Notes: generated by a model from the letters alone, not told the origin. A stretch of DNA of 64,000 nt from Melampsora larici-populina 98AG31 (GCF_000204055.1 NW_006768831.1:326720-390719); one strand, 5' to 3'. Counted from the first letter of the stretch, positions 49,476-60,469 are shown. Numbers and translations are program-made.

Positions 49476-50524
49476 CCTCCCACAACTTTCACCTCTTACT
49501 AAAACTGATTAATTCCTTCAAACATCATTCTCTCTGGAAAAAGCTAAACCCCTCTTACAAAAAATTGTTTCTATCTGCCTTATCTTTCAATAATCGCCAA
49601 CTTTCCACCATGCCGTCTAAAAAATTCATCACCCAAGAATACTCATTTGAAGAAAGAGAAACCATGAAATCTTTGGATAGGAAACATTGCCTCGAACCAT
49701 CTTTGCTAGCAAAATACAAATGCGGAGTCCGGCGATTCTTTGTGTTCTGCTCCAGCCAAAAAATCGAACCTGCCGTCCCTTCTGAGATTCACCTCGCCCA
49801 CTTCATTTCAGTAGTGGGAAGGGAAGTCAAACCAGGCACTGTCAAAACCTACCTCACAGGAATAGTTCGCAACTTCAAAGAAGAATTTCCAGAAGTAGTG
49901 ACCATCAGAAGCAGCGACAAAATCAAAAACTCAATCGTCGGGTGCGAGAAACAATTCTCGACCCCGTCCAAGCAAGCCCCACCCTTCTCCCTCCTTGACC
50001 TTGAAATAGCGTCAAACAAATTCAACTCTACCTTTGACAACCTTCTATTTAACCTCATCCTCGCGTTAGGGTTCGTGGCCTTACATCACCTCGGCAAACT
50101 TGTAACACCCGACATCATCAAATTTCGTAACTCAAGAAAATCCATCCGACATTCCTCTGTCCAAATTGCCTTGAAAGGGGAGGCGGCATCTTATGTTCTC
50201 CCGTACCACAAAGCGGACAGGAAATACAAGAGTACACCTGTGGTAGCCGTGCAACAAGTAGGCAACCGCCTCTGCCCGTTTAGAACTCTCGTACAATACA
50301 TCAATCTCTGAGACCAAAAATTCCCCTCACACCTCCTTCTCCTAGTCAAGGACAACGGATCACTGCCGACCAGGTCCTGGTTCATGGATCAATTGGCCTC
50401 TATCTTTGGCAGTGAGCGGACCGGCCACTCTCTTCGCGCCGGAGGAGCAACAGCTCTAGCCCAGGCTGGCATTCCTATGAAAAGTGTTGGAATAATAAAA
50501 TGATGTGTCTAGTAGGACTCGAAC

Positions 50525-51330
50525 TCACGTGGTGGGCGTGGCGTGAAAAGCGCGCCTTTTAGGCGCGCCCCCACGCCTACGCCCGGGCGCACCCGAGAAG
50601 TCAAAATATGGGGTGGGCGCGCCCTTTGAGCAAGTACTGTCGGTCTTGAGCTTTCTCATCGTTTTCTCACCCCCCCCACCACCAATCATGCCCAAAAAGC
50701 CTTTTCTTGGGAATGTCTTCTCAAAAAACCAAGTCAGGACCGCGCATGAAAGTTGATACATTGAAGATGATCTCTCAGATTGAAATGGATCTTCAAGCTG
50801 AAAACCCAAGTGGTAAATCTACAGTCGAAAGCACAAAATATAATGAAGATGAGATCAAGAGAGATGTACAGTTTGAAGACCTTGACCAGCTTCAAGAATT
50901 TGAAGACGGAGTTCTTTTTGATCATCCAGTGGAACTCGATGACATTCCAATTGAGGAACAAAGCTACATAGAATCTTTGTTTGACCTCACTTTGTTCAAT
51001 AATTCCAATCAAGTATTTACAGATGTCATGGTAGTGGATGATTCTGACAATGAATCATGGGACAAAGATGATCTCTTTATTTGATTCTTAACATTTTCTT
51101 TGTCCTTTATTCAAGTAATATGTTATCTGCAAGAATCAGTCTTCCTCTTTCAACACTTTGAACGGTTCTTTTGCAATTTTTTTATCATCTTTGCGATTTT
51201 TTTCGATTTTTCTTGGTTTTGTGTACCCAAAAGGCGCGCCCTTGGCGCCCTCACTACAGGCGCGCCTTCAAAAAATTTGAAAAGGTGCGCTGGGCGCGCC
51301 CTGAATTCAAACCCCGCGCCCACCACGAGA
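50525..51330 (+). mobile_element. Small DNA transposon, new family copy 1, in a tRNA-like T-loop
   Basis: Ends TCACGTGGTGGGCG and, inverted, TCTCGTGGTGGGCG (13 of 14 identical), flanked by the 8-bp direct repeat ACTCGAAC (50517-50524 and 51331-51338). The subterminal regions are packed with GGCGCGCC palindromes. The middle is AT-rich and carries one short acidic ORF. It shares end type, duplication length and encoded protein with 59905-60461. Confidence 0.75.
50707..51084 (+). CDS. Short acidic protein of the small transposon family, copy 1
   Basis: 125-codon ORF from the first ATG (MGMSSQ), lying wholly within the transposon. It is strongly acidic in its second half. The tail LFDHPVELDD, IESLFDLTLF, VVDDSDNESWDKDDLFI aligns with the tail of the ORF at 60104-60346 (LEAFEEGV, DSLFDFSLF, VVEDEPSSWSAADLFDV). 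Conservation of protein sequence between two diverged copies argues that it is or was translated. No domain is recognised; it is too short and lacks any visible catalytic triad to be a transposase by itself, so an accessory factor or the end of a longer transposase are both possible. Confidence 0.5.
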   Translation: MGMSSQKTKSGPRMKVDTLKMISQIEMDLQAENPSGKSTVESTKYNEDEIKRDVQFEDLDQLQEFEDGVLFDHPVELDDIPIEEQSYIESLFDLTLFNNSNQVFTDVMVVDDSDNESWDKDDLFI

Positions 51331-51639
51331 ACTCGAACCCACAACCCTCTTAATCCAGATGAGTGCTCTGACCATTGAGCTATAGACACTGTATGCCAAT
51401 CATGTGGGGAGGCAGGTATGGCTCCTAGTATCAACATAGCGGACTAAAACCCCTATATAAAGTTGTACCGGTACAGTTACGTGAGCACATAACAACTGGG
51501 AGACTCTTACGCACTCTACGTAAGAAATCACCCAATCCTCAACATGAGGAAAGCCGTCAAACACATGCCGCAAATCGGGCTATCAGTAGGGGAGCATATC
51601 CAGTTCCCGGGAAAAACTCCTGTACGTCTACAACCATTG

Positions 51640-54600
51640 CTCAATGGTTAATCTAGCTCAACCAGTTCTGGTTCTCTTTCTTACAGCCACTGTATGAAAG
51701 TCACAGATTGTGGTTCCAAAGGCTTGCAGGAGAAAACTCTGCGCACAGCTCTCATAAGTGATTTTTCTGCACAGACTTCACTACTTGTCGCTGACATCTT
51801 TCTACACGCAGAAACAATGAACTCCTCCCCCTCCGATGTAGACGAGGAGCACCTCGACCAGAGGCAACAGTGTGAAGGTCAGCTCTCAGCCCCAAACGCT
51901 CGAGCTACCTTACTGACCATGCTTGCTGTGACAATAGACTTGTCATGAAGCTGGCTACGCCTAGCCAGGGACAAAATCTATACACCAGATTCCCAAAGCC
52001 AGTACGCAGTCATTCCAGTGGAATTCCGCCCTGTAAACAACACTGACCCGCTCTCCCTACCCAGGTAGGTTGCCCGCGACAGTGATTAAGAGTCTCACAA
52101 CACCAAAGCTCCACCTACATCAAGCAATCTTTATACCTACCATCAACGACTCTCACACAATATGAGGGCAGTGGTGCTCACTTCTCATTTTTTCTCAGGC
52201 CCCAGGCCTAAAACACAATTCTGCAATTCAGGCCCCCAGGCCTCTGTAGGTAGCATGCGTGCCCAGTGCCAAACGACCCACAACTGATTCCCTTGTTTTC
52301 AATTCAAAAGAACGGTGACTGAGACATTTCTAGATGGGACCAGACAAACATCGCTCCCGGAACAATAACAGTCATGTAAGGGCCGTGGTCTAGGGTCTCA
52401 AAACGCATTCCTGTTATTCAAGATTTTAACTCAGATTTTGAAAGGTGACAAAATATGTTAATAATTTGATGAAGAAAGAGAACTAACATAAAACTTGACA
52501 CAACATATATATACACATATCCTTTACAAATATTTCCTAACTACTATATTCTGCTTTAGCAACCTATTTCCAATAACATCTTTTAAAACATCTAACTTCG
52601 AAATCTTTTATCAGATCTTTGAAATACTCTAACATATTTGAAACTTATCCACATAACACTTTATTTGAAATAAGTCTTTACAATATGTGTATGATTTTTA
52701 TCTTGTTACGTAATAAGTTTTTATGAAATTGAAATCATTACAAGTCACCGGAAATCAGGCTGTATCAGACTTTATCCAACCTATCAATCAAAGCTCAGCC
52801 AGGCAAAGATTCAGGAGGATAAGATGATTGCATCCTGATAGGATGCTTGCACTTGGCTCAAGATATGATCTCAGCCAGGTCTTCCTCACCCTTCATACCC
52901 TCTTTGACCATGTTTTTCAACCTTTTCAAACCCAGAAAAAGGGGTGAACAAAATTGATTGTCCCATGGTTAATGTACGTTCCGTGACTGAGACCATTCTG
53001 ACTTTGTTGTCGGAATCGTCTTATCTAGAAAAGTCCCCGGCACCAGATGAGGCTGAGGATGTTTACCCTGTGGTGTACATACATGGTAGTAGCTGAAAGT
53101 TGTCTCTCACAGTCTTCAGCTTTCTCATTGTTTAATCCCCTATTGGCAAGGCTTGTGTTCAAGCCAAGAATTTCTGCCTCTTCACCTCTCTGACTCTGGC
53201 GCGCCTCCCATGCCATTTATAGATTTGCTACTATTATGATTCATCACTGATCTCTCTAGTTATTGATATAAGATATTAAGATTCAGTTAACAAGCTATAA
53301 AATAAACCACATGTTAGCATTACGTTTGCCAATTTCCCTTGAGTACACCATTACATACATACACATTGCCTTCAAAACCTTTGATTCTGACTGTCAGACT
53401 ATCTCGCCCCTTGTCACAGATCCTCAGGCTTACAAGTGAGGGTGAAGGTGAGTGATGTTGAAAGGGGTCATTGTGGTTTATGATGTGTCTGTACACACAC
53501 GGGGCCAGCGGAGGACAACTCAAGGGGAATTGGCAAACCTTGATATGGCACCAATTATTGATCAGTAACACGAGCTCTACAAGATGCACTTTAGTAATCC
53601 AAAATTGGGCCCATTTGAAAAAAATTGTAATCTCAAAAATAGGTTTTCAGCTAGTTTACAAGGAAAAAATCACCTGTATTCATCATAAGAAGTTCTGTAC
53701 ATCATTCAACTAAGTCATTGATCACTTTTGACTGTGTAAATTACATCATACATTAGTAACAAGATCATTACATTGCGTCATCACATAGTTTTTAGGGGTT
53801 TTTGGGCGGAATTGATTTGTTTTTGAGGCTGTTGACCATTGTAGGAGTTGTTACACATCAATGTATATACTCACCAACAATTTTGGGATTGTTGTTCTCC
53901 TTTCTGCATCTTATACCGTTGTAGTGTTATAAATCATCATTTATTTACTACATTTGTACTGAGATCACTTAAATCCGCCCTTTCAACACAAGGAGAAATT
54001 TATTTATGTGTGTTAAAGACTATAGGTCTCTTTGGGAATGATATTTACAACAGTATTGAGAAACGTTCTCTGGTGCCTTTATCTTTTTCTTCGTTATCAT
54101 GAAGTGGTCAGCAAGTGCCCTTGTGCTGGTTTCTTTGAAGAAGGCAGTCTTTAGGCAATTTCTTTTATCCTTACATTAGTAGATTATCCCTTCTTAGGTG
54201 TTGTAAAGCTTTTGTTGAGCTTTTAATACTACACCGGAGGATGCATTCTTGGAAGAACTGGAGTTTGACAAAATGTGGTTCAAAGAAGTTAAGACGAATG
54301 AACATGAGGATGCATTGGAAAATGAATTACAGGCGGATGAATATGTGAATCTGATACTGATGGACACAGCCTTGCACCATCCAGGAGCACCTTGGCTGCC
54401 ACCAGTAATTATCTATGCCATATGGAATCAACTGCCTTCATAGAATGGGTCCATTGGTCATACATACTACTTGAATAAAGTTTCTACAGAAGGCCACACC
54501 CCTTGATCGGCAGTATAAAATTGTTCTTTTTAGTCTCCTCACTCATTCCTTGTTTTGTTTTTATTTCTTCATAAGATCCCAAATGTAATTCACATCAGCC

Positions 54601-54715
54601 AATTCCTCAGCTGAGTATGTTCAAAGGTATACTGGGTACGCAGTCGATTCCCACCTTCCAAATTCCACGATATCTGTGAGTGGCTGCTTATCATTCCAAT
54701 TATAAGTTGTTCCAC
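51640..54715. other. Repeat-derived / AT-rich region, no firm gene
   Basis: Includes probable 3' sequence of the DIRS-like element, an AT-rich block at 52.4-52.75 kb, a 20-bp inverted repeat at 53324-53538 and an ORF fragment at 54249-54443 without recognisable domain. Confidence 0.45.
53324..53538. repeat. Inverted repeat pair, possible MITE
   Basis: 20-nt arms at 53324-53343 and 53519-53538 match at 19 positions (outer part GTTTGCCAAT). No target duplication seen. Confidence 0.4.
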
Positions 54716-55259
54716 CTAGTCTGAAAGAGTGACCTTGTGGATAGATTGTAAGTGACCTTCAGAAAACATTTGAGATAGGGCCGCGATAGGACATAACAGC
54801 AAATCCAATTTTGGCAGGTGTAACCACTGAATCTCCCCGGGGTTCACCGTTTTGGCCCTGTGTAAGGTGATCTTCATGTAAGTGCAAGTTGGGTTGTTTA
54901 TCAAATCTTTGTCACAAATCACCTGCTTTGATTCATTATCAGTCACTAATTCCCCAAGTCGTGCCATCCCTCAGAAGGCTACCAAGGCCACTGTCAAGGC
55001 AATTTGTTCTTTTTGGTCTCCCTTGGTGGCAAAATTGGACCGGGTGTTTCTTGGTAGTGGTAAGTTCGCTTGCTTTTGCATCTGCCACCCTTGAGGCTTT
55101 AAGCTGTAATTTAACCATTTTGTCATTTTCTGGTGGCAAAGGTAGGTTGTGAAATAACTGCCAGGACTGTATCCCAGTGATGTATTTTACTAGGGTACCT
55201 GTGGTAATCTTGTGGTTGGCGTGCAATAATGCTAACGTTTGTTCATCCTCTAGATTCAC
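54716..55259 (-). pseudogene. Second tyrosine-recombinase relic
   Basis: Two overlapping - strand frames together give a tyrosine-recombinase core: core-binding HANHKITTGTLVKYITGIQSW with LKASRVADA (55259 to about 55010), then after a frameshift near an A-run at about 55010 IALTVALVAF, a TGA at about 54970, GMARLGELVTDN, ITLHRAKT and LLCPIAALSQMF. The fragment ends before HxxR and the catalytic tyrosine. It differs from the recombinase at 49610-51640, so it belongs to another element, either Crypton-like or another DIRS-like lineage. No RT is visible beside it. Confidence 0.6.
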
Positions 55260-58039
55260 ATTACACTAGCCTTTTGGGGCGGCGGGCGCCGCTCTGTTAT
55301 TTCCCATTCCTACTGGGGCTTGTAAGTGTTATCATTGCTATAGAAAGCTACAAAACCACTATATATGTTGGTGGAATACCCACTTCATTGATGAGAATCA
55401 ATTCAATCTCACAAGTCCCTTCAGAATTGATGAACATGTATTTCCTTCATTATCACAATCAAGTGTGTCCTGATTTTGAATTTTTATAAAAGTGAAAATT
55501 GCTGGATTGGCAGGGAATATTGTTGAGTTTTGTGAGAAAAGTGGGTACAAGATGTGTCAGGATTTTATGATCCAGATAACACAAAAGAAGTAATTACCTT
55601 TGATTATGTCACATCTCAGAATTCTTGTCATTTTCTTTGATAAAATTGACTGCTTTGATGATTGAATGGTGAACCATGCTGGTCTAATCACATTCAAGTG
55701 AGAAAACTACACTATATGTCAGGATCATGGAGGAAAATGAATAAGAAAATTGTTTTCCAGGATATCAAACTTGTTCACAAGCCAACCTATGAGTGTTTCA
55801 ATTTCTTGATATGATTGACTTACTCCCAATTGAGTGAATGATACATATATTTTTTGGACTACGTCTTGAGAGTGAGTGAAAGAAAAATTCAGTTTGAAGT
55901 GTTGGAGCATTGATTCACATGAGATTAAATCTGTTTGACCCTTTAGGTTTTATCAATTGTTTGATTACCTGATGATTGAATCTGAATGTGATACATTGAT
56001 TGACCTTCTGTGCATGTAATTTTGATCCAAATTTGATTGATGTTCAAAAATCTCAAGTCAAAGTTGATAGTTATGAAAAGTTGACTTCATTTGAGTTTCA
56101 GGATTTTTTATAAAAGCAACATACTTGATCAAAACCTAGCTTAAAATATTGTTTGGAAGTTGACTCTCATCTGATATACTTGTGCTTGAACTTTCAGAAC
56201 AACAAACAAAATGTGATAAGTTAAACAAGATGATGATTGTTTTTATACCCAAAATGTACATGTGAAGGTTTGAAAGATCATTTTGAGGATACATAATGAC
56301 TTGTTTTGGTGTTTGATTAAAGTGGCAAGTACTGGTTTGGAAACTTTTTAGGAAGTGATCTGTTGAAGATCATCACATGATCCTTTGAAAGTGAGAATTT
56401 CAATTGTGAAGGAATTTGACCCACACGCATTTTTTTCAATGTGGGTCAATGAGACTGGTCATTTTGAAATAGGATGACATTTCAGTTATCAAGAGAAAAG
56501 TGAGAATATCAGGTGTTTTAACATACAGCACCATCTACAATGTTACCTCTTGCATCCCAAGTTCCATCTGAGACATCAATGACTGAAAGATCAACATTAA
56601 TGCACTTGACGTGATTTGTGAGTTCCTACTCTAATTGAATAGAGCTGATTATCTAAGAGACCACATGCCTCATGAACAATGTTGTAAAATCTAAGCTACA
56701 GATGGCTCTATTGCTCTCCATTGCTCAAGTCTATGGATAGAAGAGAGAGAGAAGAAGAAAAAAATACACACAGATACAGTCAAAGAAAAGGAAGGTTTTT
56801 ACACAGAAAGGTCATTACACACCAAAAGCAAAAAAAGTGTATGTCAAACAGAGACACACATACAATCAAAGCAAAAAAACAAACATACCCATAAATAATC
56901 AAAACATTTCAACATAAAAAATGAGGACAAAAGAAACTAATGAGTATTAACTATATGAACAACTACTTAACAATCAGGAAAGAAAATGAGATGATCCTCT
57001 TCATGGAAAGAAATCTCAACAATCCAGAAACAAACAAATCACACCACACTTCTTGGATGAAAGAAAAAAGCAAAAAAAACTAATTATTCTCAAGAATCAG
57101 CACAAGGGAATCAGGTAAACAAAATATATGAGAGAAGAGAAAAACAAATAAGAAACCAAGTTAGAAGAAGAAAATCAAAAAATAGGGCAAAGAAAGATCA
57201 GTCAAGCACATGTAAGAGAGAAGTCGGCTGGAGCAGAGGAAGAACAAGTGGGATCAAGTGACTCAAATGAAAATAAACTACACTAAAAACAAGGAAACAA
57301 CACCATTATTAAACACATTTAATAGATTATAAAAGGAAGGAACTTACATTAGATAAGCAATCAAATTGAATTAATCAAAAGTCGGGATCAAGTCAAGTTG
57401 GAAGAACGGAATCAAATCAAAGTAAACTGAAAACCACATAGACCTAGTTTGGAGTGCCAAGATGATAAGAAAAGCAAATAGTTGAAAGGAAGAAGAGTAA
57501 AAGTTAGTATCATGTTGAAAAGGAAGGAGATAAGAAATGGAAGAAAACTACCTGGTAGTTGAACATGTGTAGTTGAAGCCAAACAATTGAAGTTAAAAAT
57601 CAAAATCGAAATGAATAAAGCAGATGGAATGGAAAGTTTCAGTGGTGTAGTCGAATCGGAGATGGAAGGAGATAGTGAGGGGAGGAGTTAAAGGAGTCGG
57701 TTGAAGCGAAATGAGGAAGGATTGGTCGGAGTTTTGAGGAGTTGCAGGATATATAAGGAGGGGTTTTGAAGGATCAAAGAGGCATCTAGTGATTGATCTG
57801 GACGTGTGTGTCCAGGTGTGCGATCAACAGCGTGGGTTCAGTGTCCTTGTGCCCAAGATTGTGTGTTCTTCAAAGTTTTTAGTGTGTTCAAGTCTTTTGA
57901 TTAAAAGGGTTATCTTGTTTATATAAGAGTCTTGTGCAAGTCTCCTAGATAGAGAGTTAAAAGAAAGAGCAGATTTTTTTTTTAGTTATTGCACAGATAC
58001 AAATCGAAGCAAGGAGAGTCAAAATCTGTAGCACAAAAG
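55260..58039. other. AT-rich gene-free stretch
   Basis: No ORF with family resemblance on either strand. 56.7-57.6 kb is purine-rich (GAAAGAAAA-type) DNA. Confidence 0.55.
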
Positions 58040-58460
58040 AACTGAAGCAGCAAATCAAACTCGCCGATAACTTTGAGGAATTCAGGCTTAAGGTCCCTAG
58101 TATGAATTGGAGAAACCGGCTTTCTCAAGAGATTTTTCAATCATCTTGCTACAACTTGCGTCTCATGGAACAACTCAGTCTTGGAAAATTCGAGTAAATT
58201 GTAATCTCCTGGTGTATTGAAGGGCTCTTTGAATGTCTTGATGTGAACTGAACTACCACTGAGCCTGTAAACGCCTTCTTCTTCAATCGCTCCCGTCATC
58301 TCTAAAGATTCAGCACACCGGAATACTAACACAGGGCGAGGTGCTGGTGCAAATGGACGACTCTGATTGGATCCGACCAAATTATGCAGGTTTTGTGTTT
58401 TTTTGTTCTGAATCTGATGAGATTGTTGGATGGTATCGAATATGATCAGCACATCTGAAT
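58040..58460 (-). pseudogene. RhoGAP-domain relic
   Basis: Translated fragment of a Rho GTPase-activating domain: GSNQSRPFAPAPRPVLVFRC, LEMTGAIEEEGVYRLSGSS, HIKTFKEPFNT, LLEFSKTELFHETQVVAR, then a TGA (58141-58143), then in the same frame LKNLLRKPVSPIHTRDLKPEF. The EGVYRLSGSS block holds the arginine-finger arginine. The frame carries on with family-like sequence after the stop, so the stop looks like a mutation rather than a natural end. Upstream exons (other parts of the gene) were not identified; 58460-59055 has short pieces of unknown origin. Confidence 0.7.
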
Positions 58461-59904
58461 CGGGGCCAAAATGTTAATGTTTGAGTAGAGTTGGTGGGCA
58501 AGAGTTGAGTCGGGGGTTGGACAATGATGAGTGGAAGAAGAAGAGTGATTGAGTTGTGTTGATGTGATGGTTCAGCTCTGACTGTGGTATCCAGAAGGGC
58601 CAGTATTGGTCTAGTGTACATTCCAAGAGCCAAAGTCAGTCCGACTCCCACCAAGTCTATGTAGAGAACAGTGTTTCAAAAGGCAATCAAAATCAAAAGT
58701 TTAACAATCAGTTTGACAAGAAACAGTGGGACCATGAGCAAGATGAGAAAAGGACACCTTTATAAATTCATCATTCAAATCGATGAGCTAAAGCTGAAGG
58801 GTATTTATTAAAACTGAGACCACTCTGCTGAGGCAATAATTCAGAAGGTATTGGACATCAGTTTTTGAAACAAAAGCCGGAAGAAAGCTTGAGAGAATAA
58901 AAGACATACCTTTGAGTAAACCAACGTAAGGCCAATTTATGAGGCTGGTGGGATGGGATGTCAAGTAGTTTTTTGCACCTGTATTGTTGTACGCTTTGTC
59001 CTAGGTTGAAATAACAGGAGCAACATGGAGTGGAAGAAAATTTTGTGGTTTCCAATTTGGGCCTTTGAGTCCTACAGCATGGAGGTGGGTCTTGTTCAGG
59101 CTAACTGTTGAATAACGATGATGATGATCTTGTCAATCAACTAATTCTGAATGATCCCAAGGATGATGGGAAGATCGTACGGGTAGATGCAGTTTGACAT
59201 GGTCTATAGATTCACAGTGGTATGTTCATTGTTTCCGAATGAGGTGGTTCAAAAGAACACACCGGGTTGACTACAGGATTGAATCATGACGGTGAATGCA
59301 AATTGATTCACATTGATTGATTTCTGCCTATGTGCAAAACTCAAAAGACACTCTAATGGTGAATTTTGTCCAGTTTTGTAAGCGAAGTGCCTTTGGGATT
59401 AAATGTAATGATGATTGACAACCGACCCAGACCACAGACTTCCATAGTTTTGATTGACTAACTGGGAGAAATTCAGTACAACATAAATCATGAGCTTCAC
59501 TGTAACGTTCAAGTTTTATCATTGCAGAGTTATAATTTTTTAATGTTGCTTGTGACCAACTTCCGCACAACAAATGAGTTTGAACAGTGTTTCCTCTCCA
59601 ATGTGTTTCACTAAATAGAAGATGTGAACGCAAGAAGCACAAGGAGGAACGAATAGGTCCAATTGTCATCAGACCAAAAATTTAGAGTGGAGGAACAATA
59701 CCAAGAAAAAGAACACCAATGCATCATCAGTATCAATTCCGTGTAAGAAGTGAAAGCAGACAAGTTTTTTTTCTCTCTCACCCTTTCTCATCTTGTAAGA
59801 AGCACTGCAAACATTATTCAACTTCCCCAAGTGGGCAGGAAGAAATGATTGGCAGCATGATTTGTCATAAAATGATCTATCACTCCAAACCTGAGTCATG
59901 AAAC
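58461..59904. other. Gene-free or relic region
   Basis: Hydrophobic ORF pieces on - near 58.6 and 59.0 kb could be degraded exons but match nothing I recognise. Confidence 0.4.
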
Positions 59905-60461
59905 TCACGTTGGAGGCGGCTCTTTTTTCAGCCTGCGCCCATAAATGAATGCAGCCATTTTTTAGCTCAATGTGCGCGCAAAGGGCGGGGGTGCGCGCAG
60001 TGCAGGGTACCAAAATTGTGTTTTTGAGCATTTTCATTGAAAAAACATTAAAATCATGTTTTTGAGCATTCTCATTGAAAAAAAACATTGAAATTTAAAA
60101 AAATCAAACATCAAATAGATCAGCTGCAGACCAGCTAGAAGGTTCATCCTCTACAACTATAATTGGTGTAATAGATAAATTATTGTTTTTCTTTTTTTCA
60201 AACAGAGAGAAATCAAAAAGACTATCCATGAATCCCTCAAAATCATCTGAAGAGTCATCTGCCATAGGCTCTACCCCTTCTTCAAAAGCCTCAAGCTTGT
60301 CAGTCAGTACAAAAAGTTCTGCATCATAAGGGTATATAACAAACAAAAAAACCCGCTCACTCTACAGGCTGGATGGAATGTTCTAGAAACATGCATGCAG
60401 GCCCCGTTTTGAGCAGTTAGCCCATATCTGTGCCGCAAAACGTGGGCCGCCTGCCATGTGA
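59905..60461 (-). mobile_element. Small DNA transposon, new family copy 2
   Basis: Ends TCACGTTGGAGGCGGC and, inverted, TCACATGGCAGGCGGC (13 of 16 match), flanked by a perfect 8-bp duplication CATGAAAC (59897-59904 and 60462-60469). GC-rich arms with GCGCGCA and GCGCC elements surround an AT-rich core that encodes a short acidic protein on -. Same plan as 50525-51330, but the nucleotide sequence is much diverged. Confidence 0.72.
60104..60346 (-). CDS. Short acidic protein of the small transposon family, copy 2
   Basis: 80-codon ORF whose last 60 residues align with the protein at 50707-51084: LEAFEEGV versus LQEFEDGV, DSLFDFSLF versus ESLFDLTLF, and the tail VVEDEPSSWSAADLFDV versus VVDDSDNESWDKDDLFI. 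The true start may lie upstream through an unseen exon, because the first residues (MFVIYPYDAELF) have no counterpart. Acidic, without signal peptide or membrane segment. Confidence 0.45.
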   Translation of the reverse strand: MFVIYPYDAELFVLTDKLEAFEEGVEPMADDSSDDFEGFMDSLFDFSLFEKKKNNNLSITPIIVVEDEPSSWSAADLFDV

Positions 60462-60469
60462 CATGAAAC

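Larger units (their letters stand above)
50505..51389 (-). tRNA. tRNA-like sequence (SINE head or pseudo-tRNA), split by a transposon
   Basis: On the - strand, 51389-51331 reads as the 5' part of a tRNA and 50524-50505 as its 3' end. Without the transposon at 50525-51330 and one 8-bp duplication it would be 71 nt. It has a perfect 7-bp acceptor stem (GTGTCTA/TAGACAC), a 4-bp D stem (GCTC/GAGC), a five-pair T stem with one G-U pair, and loop TTCGAGT. An A box (TAGCTCAATGG) and B box (GGTTCGAGTCC) are present. The anticodon arm has one A-A mismatch and the triplet GGA in the anticodon position, but no long variable arm as Ser tRNAs need. It is probably the head of a tRNA-derived SINE or a decayed tRNA. 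Confidence 0.55.
43438..51640 (+). mobile_element. DIRS-like tyrosine-recombinase retrotransposon, decayed and nested
   Basis: Gag-like ORF, reverse transcriptase, RNase H and tyrosine recombinase follow one another in the DIRS/Ngaro order. All parts are broken by frameshifts and stops. It is interrupted by a CACTA-like element (46387-48683) and by a tRNA-like insertion (about 50492-51498). I could not define the terminal repeats; split direct repeats or inverted LTRs, as used by this class, were not found by eye. Confidence 0.78.
49610..51640 (+). pseudogene. DIRS-like tyrosine recombinase, split
   Basis: Phage-integrase-type recombinase that would integrate the circular cDNA. The ATG at 49610 has an ideal context (ccaccATGcc). 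The N-terminal SAM-like core-binding region (LEPSLLAKYKCGVRRFFVFC, EIHLAHFISVVG) and the catalytic domain to YINL are open to a TGA at 50309-50311. After it comes the HxxR motif (GHSLRAGGATALA, about 50419-50457). The catalytic tyrosine lies on the far side of an insertion, in YALYVRNHPILNMR at about 51508-51549. The insert runs from about 50492 to 51498. Confidence 0.75.

Noticed and set aside
53025..53216. GGCGCGCC followed by CCATGCCA as a third end of the TCAC-type small transposon
   Set aside because: Similar to the GC-rich arms, but no partner end and no 8-bp duplication could be found, and orientation of the nearby matching CTTTCTCAT tract is inconsistent.
54249..54443. 64-codon acidic ORF on +
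   Set aside because: No recognisable domain and no continuation; may be a transposase scrap but unsupported.
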